Shown: positions 10,945 to 23,428 of the stretch, piece after piece
How the letters are laid out: each line of letters opens with the position of its first letter
How positions within the stretch are numbered: the first letter of the stretch is position 1
Source: Lichina pygmaea
Lineage: Eukaryota; Ascomycota; Lichinomycetes; Lichinales; Lichinaceae
DNA length: 64,000 nucleotides
Assembly (NCBI GenBank): GCA_963422465.1
Contig: OY730170.1
Coordinates: 2,580,379 to 2,644,378 of the forward strand
Direction of reading: 5' to 3'
Notes under the pieces: model-generated
The model's input: the letters and a program-made list of their open reading frames with translations, nothing else
Databases searched by the model: none
Told to the model about the DNA's origin: nothing
Made by a program: the position numbers and the translations under genes

Positions 10945-12059
10945 GGCGGCTCGATGGGCGTGGGTCGACCGATTCGATTGCGGGGTACGTGCGGAGTACA
11001 AGGTTATCGATAAGAGAGCTCCCCACTGTGGCAGTTCATTGAAATCCTTCAAATCATCATCGTGGGGACCAAGTGGATCTTTCTACCAGGGCTCGCAACT
11101 TTGACGGCTGTACAGGTATGCCGCTCCGTCGACAGGCAGCATCTCAACGTACCGTAAGTACGGTACTCAGGTTGCAGGGTGTCGGCATGACCACAGGACG
11201 TCATCGATGCTGTGCTATATGCAAGGGGCACGAGACCGCGGTTCTAGCTTATCAGCGAGCACGTGACTCAGATACCTTACCGTACGGTACTGTACGTACG
11301 TATCTGTGTACCGTACGATACTTCGTACGAAGGTACCGTATGATACGACAATGCGCTTGGTCAGCAGGGGCTCCCGGAGCCTACGAGTGTCGCGGACGGA
11401 AGTACTCCGTACTTCTGTACACTATCTGAGCGTCGTCGAGTCCTTCCCTACGTACGTACGTACCTGGTGATCGAACCTGATACCATGATTCATCCTGCGA
11501 CTTGCTCGCTCGTCGTCTGCCAGCTACCGGTACCGGTACCGGTATTGTACCTACCGGTATGCAGCTTCCAGCCCATGCGAGATTGTCTCACTTCAAGACC
11601 ATCGAAGTCCAATGCCAAGGCGGGCCTTGGCCGCTGTTAAAGACACGCATAGAGCTACTGTAGCCCTACGCTGAGTTTCCAACCTCGTTCATCCAAAGCG
11701 TTTGGATGCTGATGTGTCCGGCGGCTCCTATCCACTCGACTACGGTGCTCATACAGCACCGTAGTTCTATCCGTACTCATGTACTGATACGCTAGCATCG
11801 GCATCTACAATTTGCATATTGAACTGCCCTTGGCCTCATGGTGATGAGGCTGGCAGCATGCATCGAAGTGAGGCTGCCGTCTGGTCACTCCACCTCACCG
11901 TCGAAGCCGTGCATAGGCTTTCGGTACCGTATATGAAAGAGCCATCGGACTGCCGAAGATGGATATCGCAGTCTTTTCGTCGCATACGCTTCCACGAGCG
12001 GTATGACACAAGGACGCGAGGGCTTCAGCTGTTACCAGAAGCTGGTTGCCGTACAGTGT
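10945..12059. other. Gene-free spacer rich in GTAC palindromes
   Basis: I see no gene here. The stretch is dense in TACG/GTAC steps, for example 11130-11165, 11275-11350, 11395-11465 (four GTAC units in a row at 11450-11463) and an ACCGGT/GGTACC run at 11523-11560. It also contains the upstream region of the TB2/DP1-like gene. Confidence 0.6.
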
Positions 12060-13590
12060 CAGCGAAATCCATGTCTTCGAAACATCTCCGACTTCCTTGC
12101 CGATAGCCAGTCGCGGCGAGCAAGGGGTCGAATCGCCTGGTTCGACTTCCTCCGCGGCCATGATGCGCCATGGCATCAAAGCTTGGGCCTTGGTGATCTC
12201 GCCGGAGTGCTGGACCTACCACATCTCGAGGACGACACAAGCCTGCTGGGTCGAATGGTGATGGTCGAGGACCTGAGCACGGATGTCATCGAGGCGGTTG
12301 CATCGCGCGTCGACATCGATCCCTTCTTCTACGCCTCCCATCTGCACGTGACGCGGTCGGAGAGAACCATCACGAAGTGGTCGTTGAACGCCCTGCCGTC
12401 TCGGTCGAGCAAGCAGACGTTCTGCTGCATATAGATCGTCCAGCCTCTCGTGTTTCCTCATTCGATTGCGCCGATCAAGCTACGCGTGGACGGTAACGTG
12501 AGGCGCAAGGTAGGACCACATCGGATCGACGACTCGTCCTTGCCGTCGATGCTGAGCATGGTATCGATCTTGCCGATGCTGGAGGACGGGAAGTCGTGGC
12601 TGTGTAGGTAGGCCCCGGTCTTCGCGCGTCATGAGCAGATCAAAGACGCCGTGGGGCTGACGCTTCGCAGGCATCGTCCTAGTAGACCCTCCACTGAAGG
12701 AGACTTTCGTCCTTGATTGAAGGACGGACGGACAGCTCCCGGGTCCCATCGTCTTGCCCTTTCAGCTTTTTAAGGGAAGCTACGAAGACTTTCTCAGGCG
12801 TCGCGGTCACCCGATGCGGCTGTCAGCAGTCCGCAACAGCCTGCACCGAAGTGTTTTTTGATGTTGGACGACCTCGTGCGCTACTGGAGGAACGGACGAC
12901 TCGCCGACTTTGATCCGTCCGCGCCGACGCTGCTCACACTGTCCTACTACCCACTGCAGATCACCGCAGCCGAATGGATCAACCATGTCAACTTCATGCA
13001 CTTCACCGCGGACCACAATGAGCAGTCGCTTGAGACGGCCCTGCTCTCTTAGGACCAGCTGGCCAAGATCAAGGTCGATCTCTGCTGGCTGCAGGGCTGG
13101 CGCTGTCGCTACACGTCGGCGGCCAAGTGGGTGCGCAGGACCTGAACCTTTGTGGAGATGCGCATGCGCTCGGCGGCACGGCCGGACGTGTGGGAAGCTT
13201 GGTGCACAAACACGATCACATTGCCACGGAGATTGAGACCTATAGCTTACGGCTCAAGGGTGCCATCCCGGCTCTTGTGCACGTGGGCGAGAGTTGACGC
13301 GTCTTCGAGGAGACCAAGAACCTGTCGCGCTTGACATACCTCACCTTGGCCTTCGTGCCGCTGAGCTTCGTCTCCAACGTGTTCAGCATGTCCGGAGACG
13401 TGGCGCCGACAGGGAGGCTGTTCTGGATGTACTTCGTCATCACTGTTCCGTTGGTGTGCATCGTCTTCCTGATCGCTCGCACCCTGGAGAGGCAGTGCTC
13501 GCGCCTGGTCAGGCTCACCTGGTTGTTCGCAGCCGGGCCAAGGACGAAGACGCGGTGGTCCATGGGATCGGCTGCGTAGGTGTAGAAACT
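12060..13590 (+). pseudogene. Decayed CorA-like Mg2+ transporter-type gene
   Basis: Scattered blocks match the fungal CorA-like proteins that end in two membrane segments. They are IAWFDF and LGDLAGVLD then VEDLSTDVIEA and DIDPFFYASHLH (12130-12350), IVLVDPPLKETFVL (12673-12714), LDDLVRYW (about 12865), IETYSLRLKGAIPAL (about 13230) and LSRLTYLTLAFVPLSFVSNV with a second hydrophobic segment to about 13480. The Gly-Met-Asn motif expected after the first membrane segment is Ser-Met-Ser. The blocks sit in different frames and are separated by stops, for example TAG at 13050, TGA at 13142 and TGA at 13294, with no consistent set of splice sites. I read it as a host pseudogene. A badly mispredicted multi-exon gene is less likely. 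Confidence 0.6.
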
Positions 13591-15660
13591 TTGGGCTGGG
13601 CCCCATCTTCTCCTTCCTTGTTCACGGTCAAAGGCAACAAATGTCATATCCACGTTTCAACCCAAGGTGCAGTACGTACTCGTACGGTTAGCAACTAGTC
13701 TAAATCTGAAGAAACGACTAGCACAACCGAAGACATCATTCTGATTTTTTGTCAGAATAGATCATCTCCCAGTCACCCACACCAAGTTATCTCGAGGGTC
13801 TCACCTAAGCTCTACTAGTTCTCTTTGGTTTGATTTCTTGAAGTGTTTTCAAGGGCTACAAAGAACTTCCCTATGACTTATGAAGCCAAGTCAGCAGGAA
13901 AAAGAATGTGCGATGAAGGTAGATTTATAAATGGATCATGAGGGATTACAAATCAATCATGCTGCCCAGAGGTGAGCATGCGAGGAGCCCCACATTAGCG
14001 CACATGCAGCAAACCCGGCAGGTAGGTCCATGTACTGAGTATTACGGACGTGTGCGGCCTTCTGCTTCTTTTCCCGGCGCCGATGACAAGCCCCTGGGCC
14101 GCCAGACGCACGCCAACCGAAGCCCATGCTCCCCCGAAGCAAGCCGCTATCCAGAGCGAACGGCGTGCCCTATCACTCGGCTAACTCTCCCCCCCCCCCC
14201 CCCCCAGTAGGTTGATGTCAGAAGGGTAAAAGGGAGAATGAGTCAAGCGTGACATGTAAAAAAAAAAAAAAAAGGCGGCGACCAGGATGAATAGTGGAGT
14301 TATCTTCGCAGGCATTTCAATTTGGGCTTTTCCGTGTGCCCTAAGATTCGCAGTCACATCACAGTTGGCCCCGAGGGTGATAAGCTGACAAAGCATCTTC
14401 ACGGTGAAGTAAGTACGTACCGGTACGTACGACAATGGAGGTGATGTTACTACCTGCTGGTAGGGCTCCTAGCCTATCACTAAGCATCATCTCGAGACCA
14501 AGGGCGCTGTGGTGGCAAACGCCATCCTGGTGTAATGTACATACGTACGAAGGGTACTGGGATCGAGTCAACTAAGCAGTTGGATGGTATCGAACTGATC
14601 TAGGGCTCTTGTATCACTGCTACTGTGTAATTAGACCCAGTTGTGAGAGCTGGGCGGGTGCATAGGAGGAGCCGTGGGAGCTTCTATTTGGTGGACATGA
14701 TTCCAACTTTCAGAAGCGAGTAGATGCATCTATGTAGCGTACTCGTACGTACAGTACGGAGTACAGTACTCCGTACATACGTACCACGTTACGTACGAAT
14801 GTACGTAGGGTGTTGCGACGAAAATCTGGACAAGCTGGTTCCTGCTTACGAGCCTGTCAGTCAGAAATAGTACTGACTTGAGAAGTACGCAGCGTACAGT
14901 ACTTCTGTTTCATCATCTTATCAATACTAATCGCACACCTATGACTATTGTTATCACATGACTTACTCCGTACTGGAGTCAACTTTGTATGGCGGCTTGT
15001 TCAGACTTATGTCGAACCACTGTACTGAGGTATCTTATCCTACGTTAGGGTCACAAGTGCCAACCTTCCTCTGTCCATCACTAATGTTAGTAATGTAAAA
15101 GAAGGGCCGAAGAATTTCAGAGCAGGGCGATCCAGGGTGGGTTAAAGTCAGAAGGGTCTGACCAATCAAAATCTAGAGATTCGATAGATGGAGGAGGATG
15201 TTATTCTCGACACACCAAGAAATTGGTCCCATCATCTTTCGGCCCCTGCCCAGATTCACCATGTCGTATCAGAAGTGTCGATTCTTGTTCACTGGACTCC
15301 AGGCGATCGATTCACCACATTTGAAACCCGATAAGATTGATCTGAATTGTTTTCTTGTTTTTCACGCCGGCATGTTTCGAACTCTCCATTCGCCTTGGTC
15401 TCCAGATGCCCTATTAGTAGTGCGGCTGCGGCATTGGAACGTACCGTAAAACGTAAAACCCACCGTGAGATTTTCCCGTAATCACTGACACAATTTTTTT
15501 CCCTTTCTTTTCTTATTCCCGCCTTGGCTTCTTCCCTTCCTTTTCACTTTCTCTCCTTCTACTTCAACCTCTCACGTTCGACAACGACATCGTCAACCAA
15601 CTGAACAACAAACGACCACATCGAGAATCACCCCCGGACGGAGAACGTCCTTCGGTTTCC
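13591..15660. other. Gene-free spacer upstream of eIF4G
   Basis: About 2 kb with no convincing ORF. It holds a C17 run (14189-14205), an A15 run (14259-14273), GTAC-rich patches (14405-14435, 14740-14820) and a perfect inverted repeat with 11-bp arms and a 1-nt centre at 14754-14776. Pyrimidine-rich sequence at 15490-15600 probably forms the eIF4G core promoter and 5'UTR. A remnant TSD or TIR of a small DNA transposon was looked for and not found. Confidence 0.6.
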
Positions 15661-18600
15661 ATGACCTCTGTCTCGCCTGTAAACGGCAAGACGTCGATTC
15701 CTCCCGCAGTAAGCCCCTTGGCCGGTCCGCCGCCCATCGCGGTTGGTCACAATTCCACGGCCGTGAACGGTGCGGCCTCTGGACCTGGACCCGGACCCGG
15801 ACCTGGATCCGGACCTGGATCTGGACATGGACCTGCACTCGGACCTGGCGAGCATAATCGCAAGTCATCCGTGACCATCAGTGCCGCCGGAGCGACCGGC
15901 TATCGGCCCAATGGAGGTCCGGTGGCCGGCTCCTCGAGCCGATCAAGCAACATCCGCTTCGGCGCCCTCGATGCGGCCGGCTCGCCGGCTGCATCGTACA
16001 GCGTCCCTCAGAGTAGCCATCAGTCGTCCTCGTCGCTGTCCGTGGGCGCGCCGCAGAATCCACGCGTCACGTCGCCCCAGACCTCGCCGTCGCCGATCCC
16101 ACAGCCGGCCGCCAGCGGAGGACGACCGCCGACGGGCCTCCAGGCCCATCCGAACGCCATGAACTTTGGCAGCTGGGGAGCCGAGTCGACCGAGACGCAC
16201 GTAAGTCGAGACGTCCGTCTTCCCTACCCCACGCCTCTCGTCGCCTAGGAGCTACCGGACGCTGTTGGAACGGCCTCACTGACCGGAGTCGACAGGCACA
16301 GAGGCACATGCGGCCGTCGGTGCCCCAAGGCCCCTTGGGTCCGGGCCCCCACTCGAGCCACCTGCGTCGGGAGTCGTCGCAGTCCGTTCAGAGTGACATC
16401 AGCAGCTCGAACGTTCCTGCCGGTCCCGGACGGGGAGGCTACTCTGGCCATTCCGGCCGTGGCGGTCGTTCGTACAACGGCGGCTACTCGCACCACCACC
16501 ACCACCATCACCATCATCCAAGCAACCATCACAATCATCCTCCTCCGCCGCAGCATCATCATCATCATCATCATCAACATCATCCGCCACCTCATCAGCA
16601 ACAAGGACCTTTCTCGGGCCAGCCCGGCTTTCGAGGCTCGCCCAACGTCGGTCGCGGCGGGCCCATCATGCACGCCCCGTTCCCAGGCCAGAGCGGGCCG
16701 ATGCGCCAGTTCCAGGATGGGCCGCACCGGCAGACCCGGAGCCCGGCTCCGCACCCGGCCACGCCCCAGATGCAGGCCGTGCCGATGGCGAACACGCCGT
16801 CGCAGTCGTCCCACTACGGCGCATATCCGCCGAACGTGGGGGCGCCTCAAGTAAATCCTTCCCCTTCCCTTGCCCACCGTCGCCTCGACACCTCGCCGCG
16901 GCCGGCCGTCGTCGGTCCCGGCCCCGGCCCCGGTCCCGGCCCCGGTCATGGTCATGGCCACGGCCATGGCCCGATGCCGAATCATGCTGCTCCGACCGTC
17001 TCGGCTCCGAACCTCTCGCCCGAAAATGGTTTCATGGAGCAGTATCTGATGATGCGCAACCTGCAGGCCGCTCCGTACGGCGTACCTCAGCAGTTCGACC
17101 CGGCCTACGCTCAGATGCAGCCGCAGTTCATCTATCCGGGCGTGTACATGGGGCCGCCGCAAGGATCGCCGCGACCGCACTACCAGCCACTCTCCGTGAC
17201 CGGACCGCCTCCGTACGTGCCGGATCATTATGGCCATCCGCAGCCGCAACATCCGCAGCCTCAGCCGATGTCGCGCACGTCGTCGGCGGCCATGTCCGAG
17301 CAGCGTCCGGCGTCCAGCGTCGGCCACGCGCCGACGCCGTCCATCACCCCCGCCAATCCCCACCACCAACAAAATCAGCCTCCTCTTGTGGGCAAGACCA
17401 GCCCGGCCCCGCCGTCGTCGGGCGCGTCGGCGGCCGCGAAGGGCTTCAAGATCCCGGAGCGAAAGGGCCCCGGCGTCGTCATCAAGGATCCGACCAGCGG
17501 CGCCGTCAAGACGTTCGACACGACGCCGCCCGGTCCTCCCATGATCGTCACCTCGGACCCCAGCTCGAAGCCGACGTCGACGCCGGCGCGGACCCCGCCG
17601 CCGAGGCCGCGCTCGGAGAGCAAGGCCGCCACCAAGACGGACGAGGAGAAGAAATCGGACATGAAGGACGCCATCGCCAAGAAGATCGAGGCGGACAAGG
17701 CCGAAGAGCGACGGCAGAAGGAGACCGAGGACCGCGAGAAACAGGAAGCGGCCAAGCGTGAGGCCGAGGAAGTCGAGCGGCGACAGCGAGAAGAGAAAGA
17801 GGAGCGAGAGAGGAAGAAGAAGCTGGAAGAGGAGGAGGAGAAGTCACGACGGGTCGCACAAGAGAAGGAGGAAGCCGCTCGCGCCGAAAGGGAGGCGGTC
17901 GAGGAGGAAGCGCGCCGTAGCCGCGAGGAGGCCGCCCAACGCGAGAAGCAGGAAGCCGAAGCCGAAGCCGAGGCCGAGGCCAAGGCCAAGGTCGACGCCG
18001 AGGAGAAGGCCGCTCGTGAAGCCAAGGAAGCGAAACAAGTCGCCGAGCGCGCCGAACAGGAAGCGGCGGCGGAACGCATCCGCAAGGAGCAGGAGGCACA
18101 GGCGACCCAGCGAAAGCGCGAAGAGGAGGAAAAGAAGGAGGCCGAAAGAGAGAGGGGCGGAAAGGCCGAAGGGGCCGCGTCGGCGGATCCGGAAGCCGCG
18201 GCCGGCGCCAAAGGCGCCGAGGGCGAGTCGGTCGCCGCAGATACGACTCTCGCGGCTCCTTCGACATCGATGGCCGCCGTCTCGTACGCCGTCGACACGC
18301 CAGAGCCGGAACGTGAGCGATCGGGACCGTCCCCAGCCCCATCCGATGGACCGGCACGGAAACCGGTCAGCAGCGGTGCCTCGACGCCGGCGAACGACGA
18401 GGCCATGGGTCCTCCGCCGAAACCCAGCGCGCCGGGCAAGGCGCACAAGCCGCCGCAGCTCAACCTGACCCCCATCAAGACGGGCTCGATCGAGCCGCCG
18501 CAGCCGAGCGCGGCCCTGCAGTCGCTCAAGACTGCCAAGTTCATTGACCGGCTGAGCGACGTGAGCTATCCGCAGAAGATCGCATCGCCGAACCCGGCTC

Positions 18601-18718
18601 TGAACCCGGCCAACACCAAAGGCCGGTTCAAGTACAACCGCGACTTCCTCATGCAGTTCCAGCCCGTCTTCGTCGAGAAGCCGTCCATCGACTGGGACAA
18701 CCGGCTCAGGGAAACCGT

Positions 18719-18766
<48 letters not shown>

Positions 18767-20871
18767 TTCCGCGCGACCCCAATCGGCACGACCGACGTCG
18801 ATGGGCCCCCGCACGGCATCCCGGCCAGGCTTGACCGCGGCGTTCCCAATGGGCAGCTTCGTTCAGCCCGGTCGAACGCTCCCTCCGGGCACGACCTCGG
18901 AGCAGCGTCTCGCGATGTCGGACGCGAACATGCGGCGGCCACCGATGAACAATCCCTTGTCGCAGTACCCCCGTCCCAGCGGCTTCGCCATGCCGGGCCC
19001 GCCACCGATGAACCGAACCAACTCGGTCACCGGCATGCAATCCGCCAATGCCGTTCCGCCGTCGCCACGTCCGGGCAACCGATCTCAGCGGATCAACAGC
19101 AAGCGTCAGAACACCTCGACCAAGGCGGAAGAGCAGGCGGCCAAGTCGATGCCGCTGACCGCGAGCCTCGAAGTCAAGCCGCTGCTCCCTTCGTCCACCG
19201 GCTGGAAGCCACGAAGCCTGGCCGGGGCGGCGTCGGCCACGGGCGCCGCCGGACCGCCCCCGGGCGCCAGCAGCTCCAACCACATGGAGCCGGACATGGT
19301 GCAGCGCAAGGTCAAGGCCGCCTTGAACAAGATGACGCCGGAGAAATTCGAGAAGATCGCAGATCAGATCCTCGAGATCGCGGCGCAGTCGAAGGACGAG
19401 ACCGACGGCCGCACGCTGCGTCAGGTCATCCAGCTCACGTTCGAGAAGGCCACGGACGAGGCGCACTGGGCCTCGATGTACGCCAAGTTCTGCAGACGCA
19501 TGCTCGAGTCCGTGAGCCCCGAGATCAAGGACGAGAACATCAAGGACAAGAGCGGGAACGTCATCACCGGCGGCGCCCTCTTCCGAAAGTACCTCCTCAA
19601 CCGCTGTCAGGAGGAGTTCGAGCGGGGCTGGAAAGTGAACCTGCCGCCCAGGCCCGAGGGCGATTCCGAGGAGGCTGCGATGCTGTCGGACGAGTACTAC
19701 GTCGCCGCGGCGGCCAAGCGACGCGGCCTCGGTCTGGTCCAGTTCATCGGCGAGCTCTACAAGCTCAACATGCTGACGGAGCGGATCATGCACGAGTGCG
19801 TGAAGAAGCTCGTCGACTACGAGGGTGTGCCAGATGAAGCGGAGGTCGAGAGTCTGTGCAAGCTGCTTCGCACCATCGGCATCAACCTCGATCAGACCGA
19901 AAAGGGCAAGCCGCTCATGGACGTGTACTTCCAACGCATCAAGGTCATGATCGACACGCCTGATCTGCCCAGCCGTCTGAAGTTCATGTTGATGGTAAGT
20001 GCACGGAAGGGCCTTTGCGAGAAACCGTCACTGACTCCCTGGCGCAGGATATCGTCGACACGCGGAGAAGCGGATGGCAGGTCAAGGAGCGGAACAAGGG
20101 ACCTCAGACGATCCAAGAGATTCGCGAAGCAGTAAGTCTGGGAAGAGCCGCATCGCCCGGGCCGAGGAACCCGCTGACGTCTGTCTTTACCCCCCCTTGG
20201 CAGGCAATGAGAGAGCAGGCAGAGAAGGATGCCGAACGGTCGAGACAACAAAGTCAACGCTACGGCGGCGGAGGGCGAATGCATACCGGACGCAACGACG
20301 CTCGCAATTACTCCGGCGGTGGCCACCATACGGGCATGATGCCCCCCCCGGATGTGCAGCGGAACACTGTTGGCATGGACGACCTTCGGAAGCTCAGCCG
20401 CCAGGCGGGATCGCGTCAGAGCAACCAGGGAACCACCTTCGGTCCCGCGTTGTCGTTCAGTTCACGGAGCAACAGCGGCCGGAAACCGCTGGGTCCAGGA
20501 GCCAGCCTCCGGGTCGGGGGCGAGGAGTCGGGTACATCGTCACGGACCGGCACGCCTCCAACCCAGAAGGAGAAGGATTCGAGCACGTCGGCCAACACAT
20601 ACGGGTATGGGCTCCGTTGACGTGCTTTCGAAAGCTTGGCGAAGTCTTGGGCTCACGCGGGATTCTTCATAGCCTACTAGCCGCTCTCGAAACCTCGGGT
20701 GACCACGGCGGATCGGCTTCGCCCCCGTCGGCAGCATCGTCGCCGCCGACGAACAAGTCGAGACTTGCCGCAAGCACCATTGACGAGCGGTCGCGCGGAT
20801 CAAACTCGAAAGCAAATGACAAGGGCCGAGATCGATCACGAGCGGATGGGAATTCCGAGCCGTCGACCTGA
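15661..20871 (+). CDS. TIF4631: Translation initiation factor eIF4G
   Basis: Scaffold of the cap-binding complex eIF4F; it bridges eIF4E, eIF4A, poly(A)-binding protein and eIF3. Exons 15661..16200, 16296..19994, 20048..20131, 20204..20604 and 20673..20871 give 1640 aa. The N-terminal 620 residues are Pro/Gln/Gly/His-rich, with two His runs near 246-275. A Glu/Lys/Arg-rich coiled-coil-like region covers about 629-806. The eIF4E-binding motif is YNRDFLM, starting at about residue 960 (Y-x4-L-phi). A run of 15 Gly follows at 989-1003. The MIF4G domain starts near MVQRKVKAALNKMTPEKFEK (about 1181) and ends by about 1440. The last intron was chosen because it reaches LLAALE and SPPSAASSPP, which resembles fungal eIF4G C-termini. 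Without it the protein would end at 20620. Confidence 0.93.
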
Positions 20872-22170
20872 TGGTGAGGATGAGGGCAGGACGAGAACGA
20901 GGAGAGCAGTGGTGGTTCTTTCTTCCTTTCCGATCCTTTCAAGGGCCGTAAGGGGGAGAGCGGTGATGGTGGGTTAATCAGTCCGGTTAGCATTTTAATT
21001 GATTGGTGGTAAGACCGACGACTTTTTTCCGTCTCTGTCCGTCCGTCTGTCTTTTCTTCTTTCTTCCTTTCTTTCATTGGCCTGCTTTCGCCACATCTCT
21101 TGGTCGTGCCTACTCGTCTTTCCTGTAGGCAACCCTTCCTGTCTTGGGGACCCAATGGGGGAAGCGCAAGAGTCCCCTGGTGGGCCGGCCGTATGATCGA
21201 TTGGGCGCTGTCCACCGTCTGTATTGTCTTATAAACCAAAAATCAGGAACTTTGAGTTGTTTCTCTCTTCCCCTCCTTCTCCCTTCTATGTTATCCCTCT
21301 CTTCACTTCTCTTCACTTCACTTCACTTCTCTTGCTCTAGGTCTTGCTGTTCCTTTTGTTTGCTTATCTTTCTTTCTTTCTTTCTCTCTCGTCCAGTTTG
21401 TCTTGTTTTGCTTGGTTTTTGTATGCTCTCTTGACTACTGGAAAGGGAGGGGCGGGAGGAAGAGAACGGGTGGGTCATCTCCAAGAGAGAAACCACCCGA
21501 GAACTGAACAGTGAGAACTGAATCAGAGAAACCAGAGGAATGAAAAGAACTGAAGAATTTGTATTTTAGTTGTTGGTACAGTGTGTACAGTACAGCATAT
21601 ACTACTCGTCTCTTGATTGTTGACAGTCTTGTCTGTCTGTGTGTTTCCTTCATTGGTCGTCTTGTCTATTCTGTTCTGTTCTTGCTCTTCTGTTTTATTA
21701 TGTTCTTACTGTCCTGTCCTTTCTGTTCTGTCTGCTACACTCCACGAAGTAAAAAAATGATGGCATTACTGTACTGTGCAGGCTGAATCTCTCTTGGTCT
21801 GACCAACTCAGCAGTCCCGACCCAGCCGCTGTAGTTTTTACCCTCTCTCAGCGCTATCAGAAAGAGCAGGAGCTGGATACAGTAGAGGCAGTTTACTCAG
21901 AGCTATCTATCTACGTAGCTAGCGACCCTCTCTTCTCAAGAGGCCAGACTTGATGTGACCCTGGTGTCTCAGTGCTAGGTTGGTGTGATAAGAGTGTAGG
22001 AAAAGAGGGGGAGGAGGAGAACAGGGGAAGAAGAAGGTGAGGAGGAACAAGACAAGAAGAAAGAAGGTGAGAAGAAAGAAGAAGAGAGAGGTAAATCATC
22101 TTGAGACTTAACTACTCTGCTTTCACTCTTGGTGGGGGGGGGGGGGGGACTGTTTGAGGACAAGGGTATA
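20872..22170. other. Spacer between eIF4G and the transposon block
   Basis: No gene is visible. T/C-rich 3'-flanking sequence (21000-21430) includes CACTT-type repeats near 21300-21330. A TGTTC/TCTTG-rich stretch lies at 21660-21740. A purine-only-like tract at 22005-22092 is followed by a G15 run at 22134-22148, and transposon-derived AT-rich DNA starts about 20 bp later. Confidence 0.6.
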
Positions 22171-23125
22171 TTTTATTTTTATTTTATTTTATTCTTACTC
22201 TGATTTGGCTGGTGAGCTATGCAGAACTTCTAGATACATGCTTGTTTTCTCAGAAAACCTTTAAAGAAATAAAAACTGAGACTTGGGTAAGGGTAGAGAA
22301 TTATCTGGAAGAATATGTAGTGTCTGAAGAAAATAAAATCACAGAGATAGTGGGTTTTCTGGCAAGAGTTAGTGTGCTAAGTTAAACTAGTCTAGTCTTT
22401 TCAAAGACATAAACCAGAGAAGAAATTCTTTAAGAACTTTGGGATTTTGAAGTAAAGTAGAGAAATTGTAGGAAAGAAAAGTGGCTTGCTGTCTTTGAGT
22501 AAGAAACTTGTTGCAAAAGAAAGTGATATGTTAGGCAGTCTCTTCTCCAAAACCACAGGAATATAGAGAGGATTAGAAGTCTGGAATATTTGCTCTGAAA
22601 AGAAAGCTGGCTATTCCTATCCTTGCTGATAGAATCTGCAAGTAAAGACTAGTCTCAGCTTTTCTCAAGTCTTTGAAAACTTCGAGATTTTTCTTTTGGG
22701 GTAGTCTGCAAAATAGCTCCCAGACTGGAGAACACTTCTGTCTGTTTGCCTGCTATCTGGCTTCCCACTCTTTCTGAAACACTTCTTGAAGTTGTTTCTT
22801 AGAGTAATCTTGGTTAGTGGTTAATTCTTCTAGCCATCTTACTTTCCAGTTAGGTGTGACAGTAGACAGCGATTTTGGAGGTGTTCTCAGAGTAGAAACA
22901 AAAACAGTGATCTGGGAAAAAAGCTTATGAAGAAGTGAGAAGGGAGAATTAGAGAAAGTATTAAAAAAATAGAAAGATTGTAGGAAAGTTGCTGTTCTGT
23001 ATTTGAAATAAAGATCAAAAGGTGGTAAAAATAGTTCTTCTTCAACAAGAAATGTAGGAGTAGCTTTAAAGACACCTTCTATAGTTTTCAGACACTTAGT
23101 CTGGAAAAGATTTAGAGAAGAAATA
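22171..23125 (-). mobile_element. LINE K, decayed 3' part (subfamily 2)
   Basis: A minus-strand LINE piece whose T-rich 3' tail is at 22171-22200. It closely parallels 26508-27460 (LINE C), including the blocks ATTCTTACTCTGATTTGGCT and GAAACACTTCTTGAA. Unlike LINE C it has in-frame stops in the ORF2 C-terminal frame, so it is dead. It is cut at 23125 by an LTR and does not visibly resume. It is the oldest layer of stack 1. Confidence 0.8.
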
Positions 23126-23428
23126 TGTTGTGGTCTGTACTGTACTGTCCTACCTGAGTGTAGGATTAGAGCAAGATATGGAAGGTGGGTTGGTTCTTGC
23201 AGAAGAGAAGTGTCAAGGAGTGCAAAGAAGTTTGGCAGAACATGGTGGTGATAACACCTGATCAGTGGCTTTGTACAAGACTGTAGTTTGTATTGAAGTA
23301 GATCTAGTTGTCTGGATGAGACTCAGAGGTGCACTCCCAGAAGTGCAAATTCTTTCTTCAAGATCAGCCAACTCTGGAGGAAAGCTACCAGCTAACTCCT
23401 TCAAGATCTTTGATGCTGAGATGTCTGC

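Noticed and set aside
13591-15660. Possible tRNA or small DNA transposon in the spacer upstream of eIF4G
   Set aside because: No cloverleaf with a convincing T-loop, and no terminal inverted repeats with matching TSD, could be found by eye.
16245-17372. 375-codon minus-strand frame rich in Arg and Met
   Set aside because: A shadow of the Pro/His-rich N-terminus of eIF4G with no family features.
17375-19934. Long minus-strand open frames (389 and 696 codons) opposite eIF4G
   Set aside because: They mirror the GC-rich, strongly third-position-biased eIF4G codons, are low-complexity, and match no family; the plus strand carries clear eIF4G motifs.
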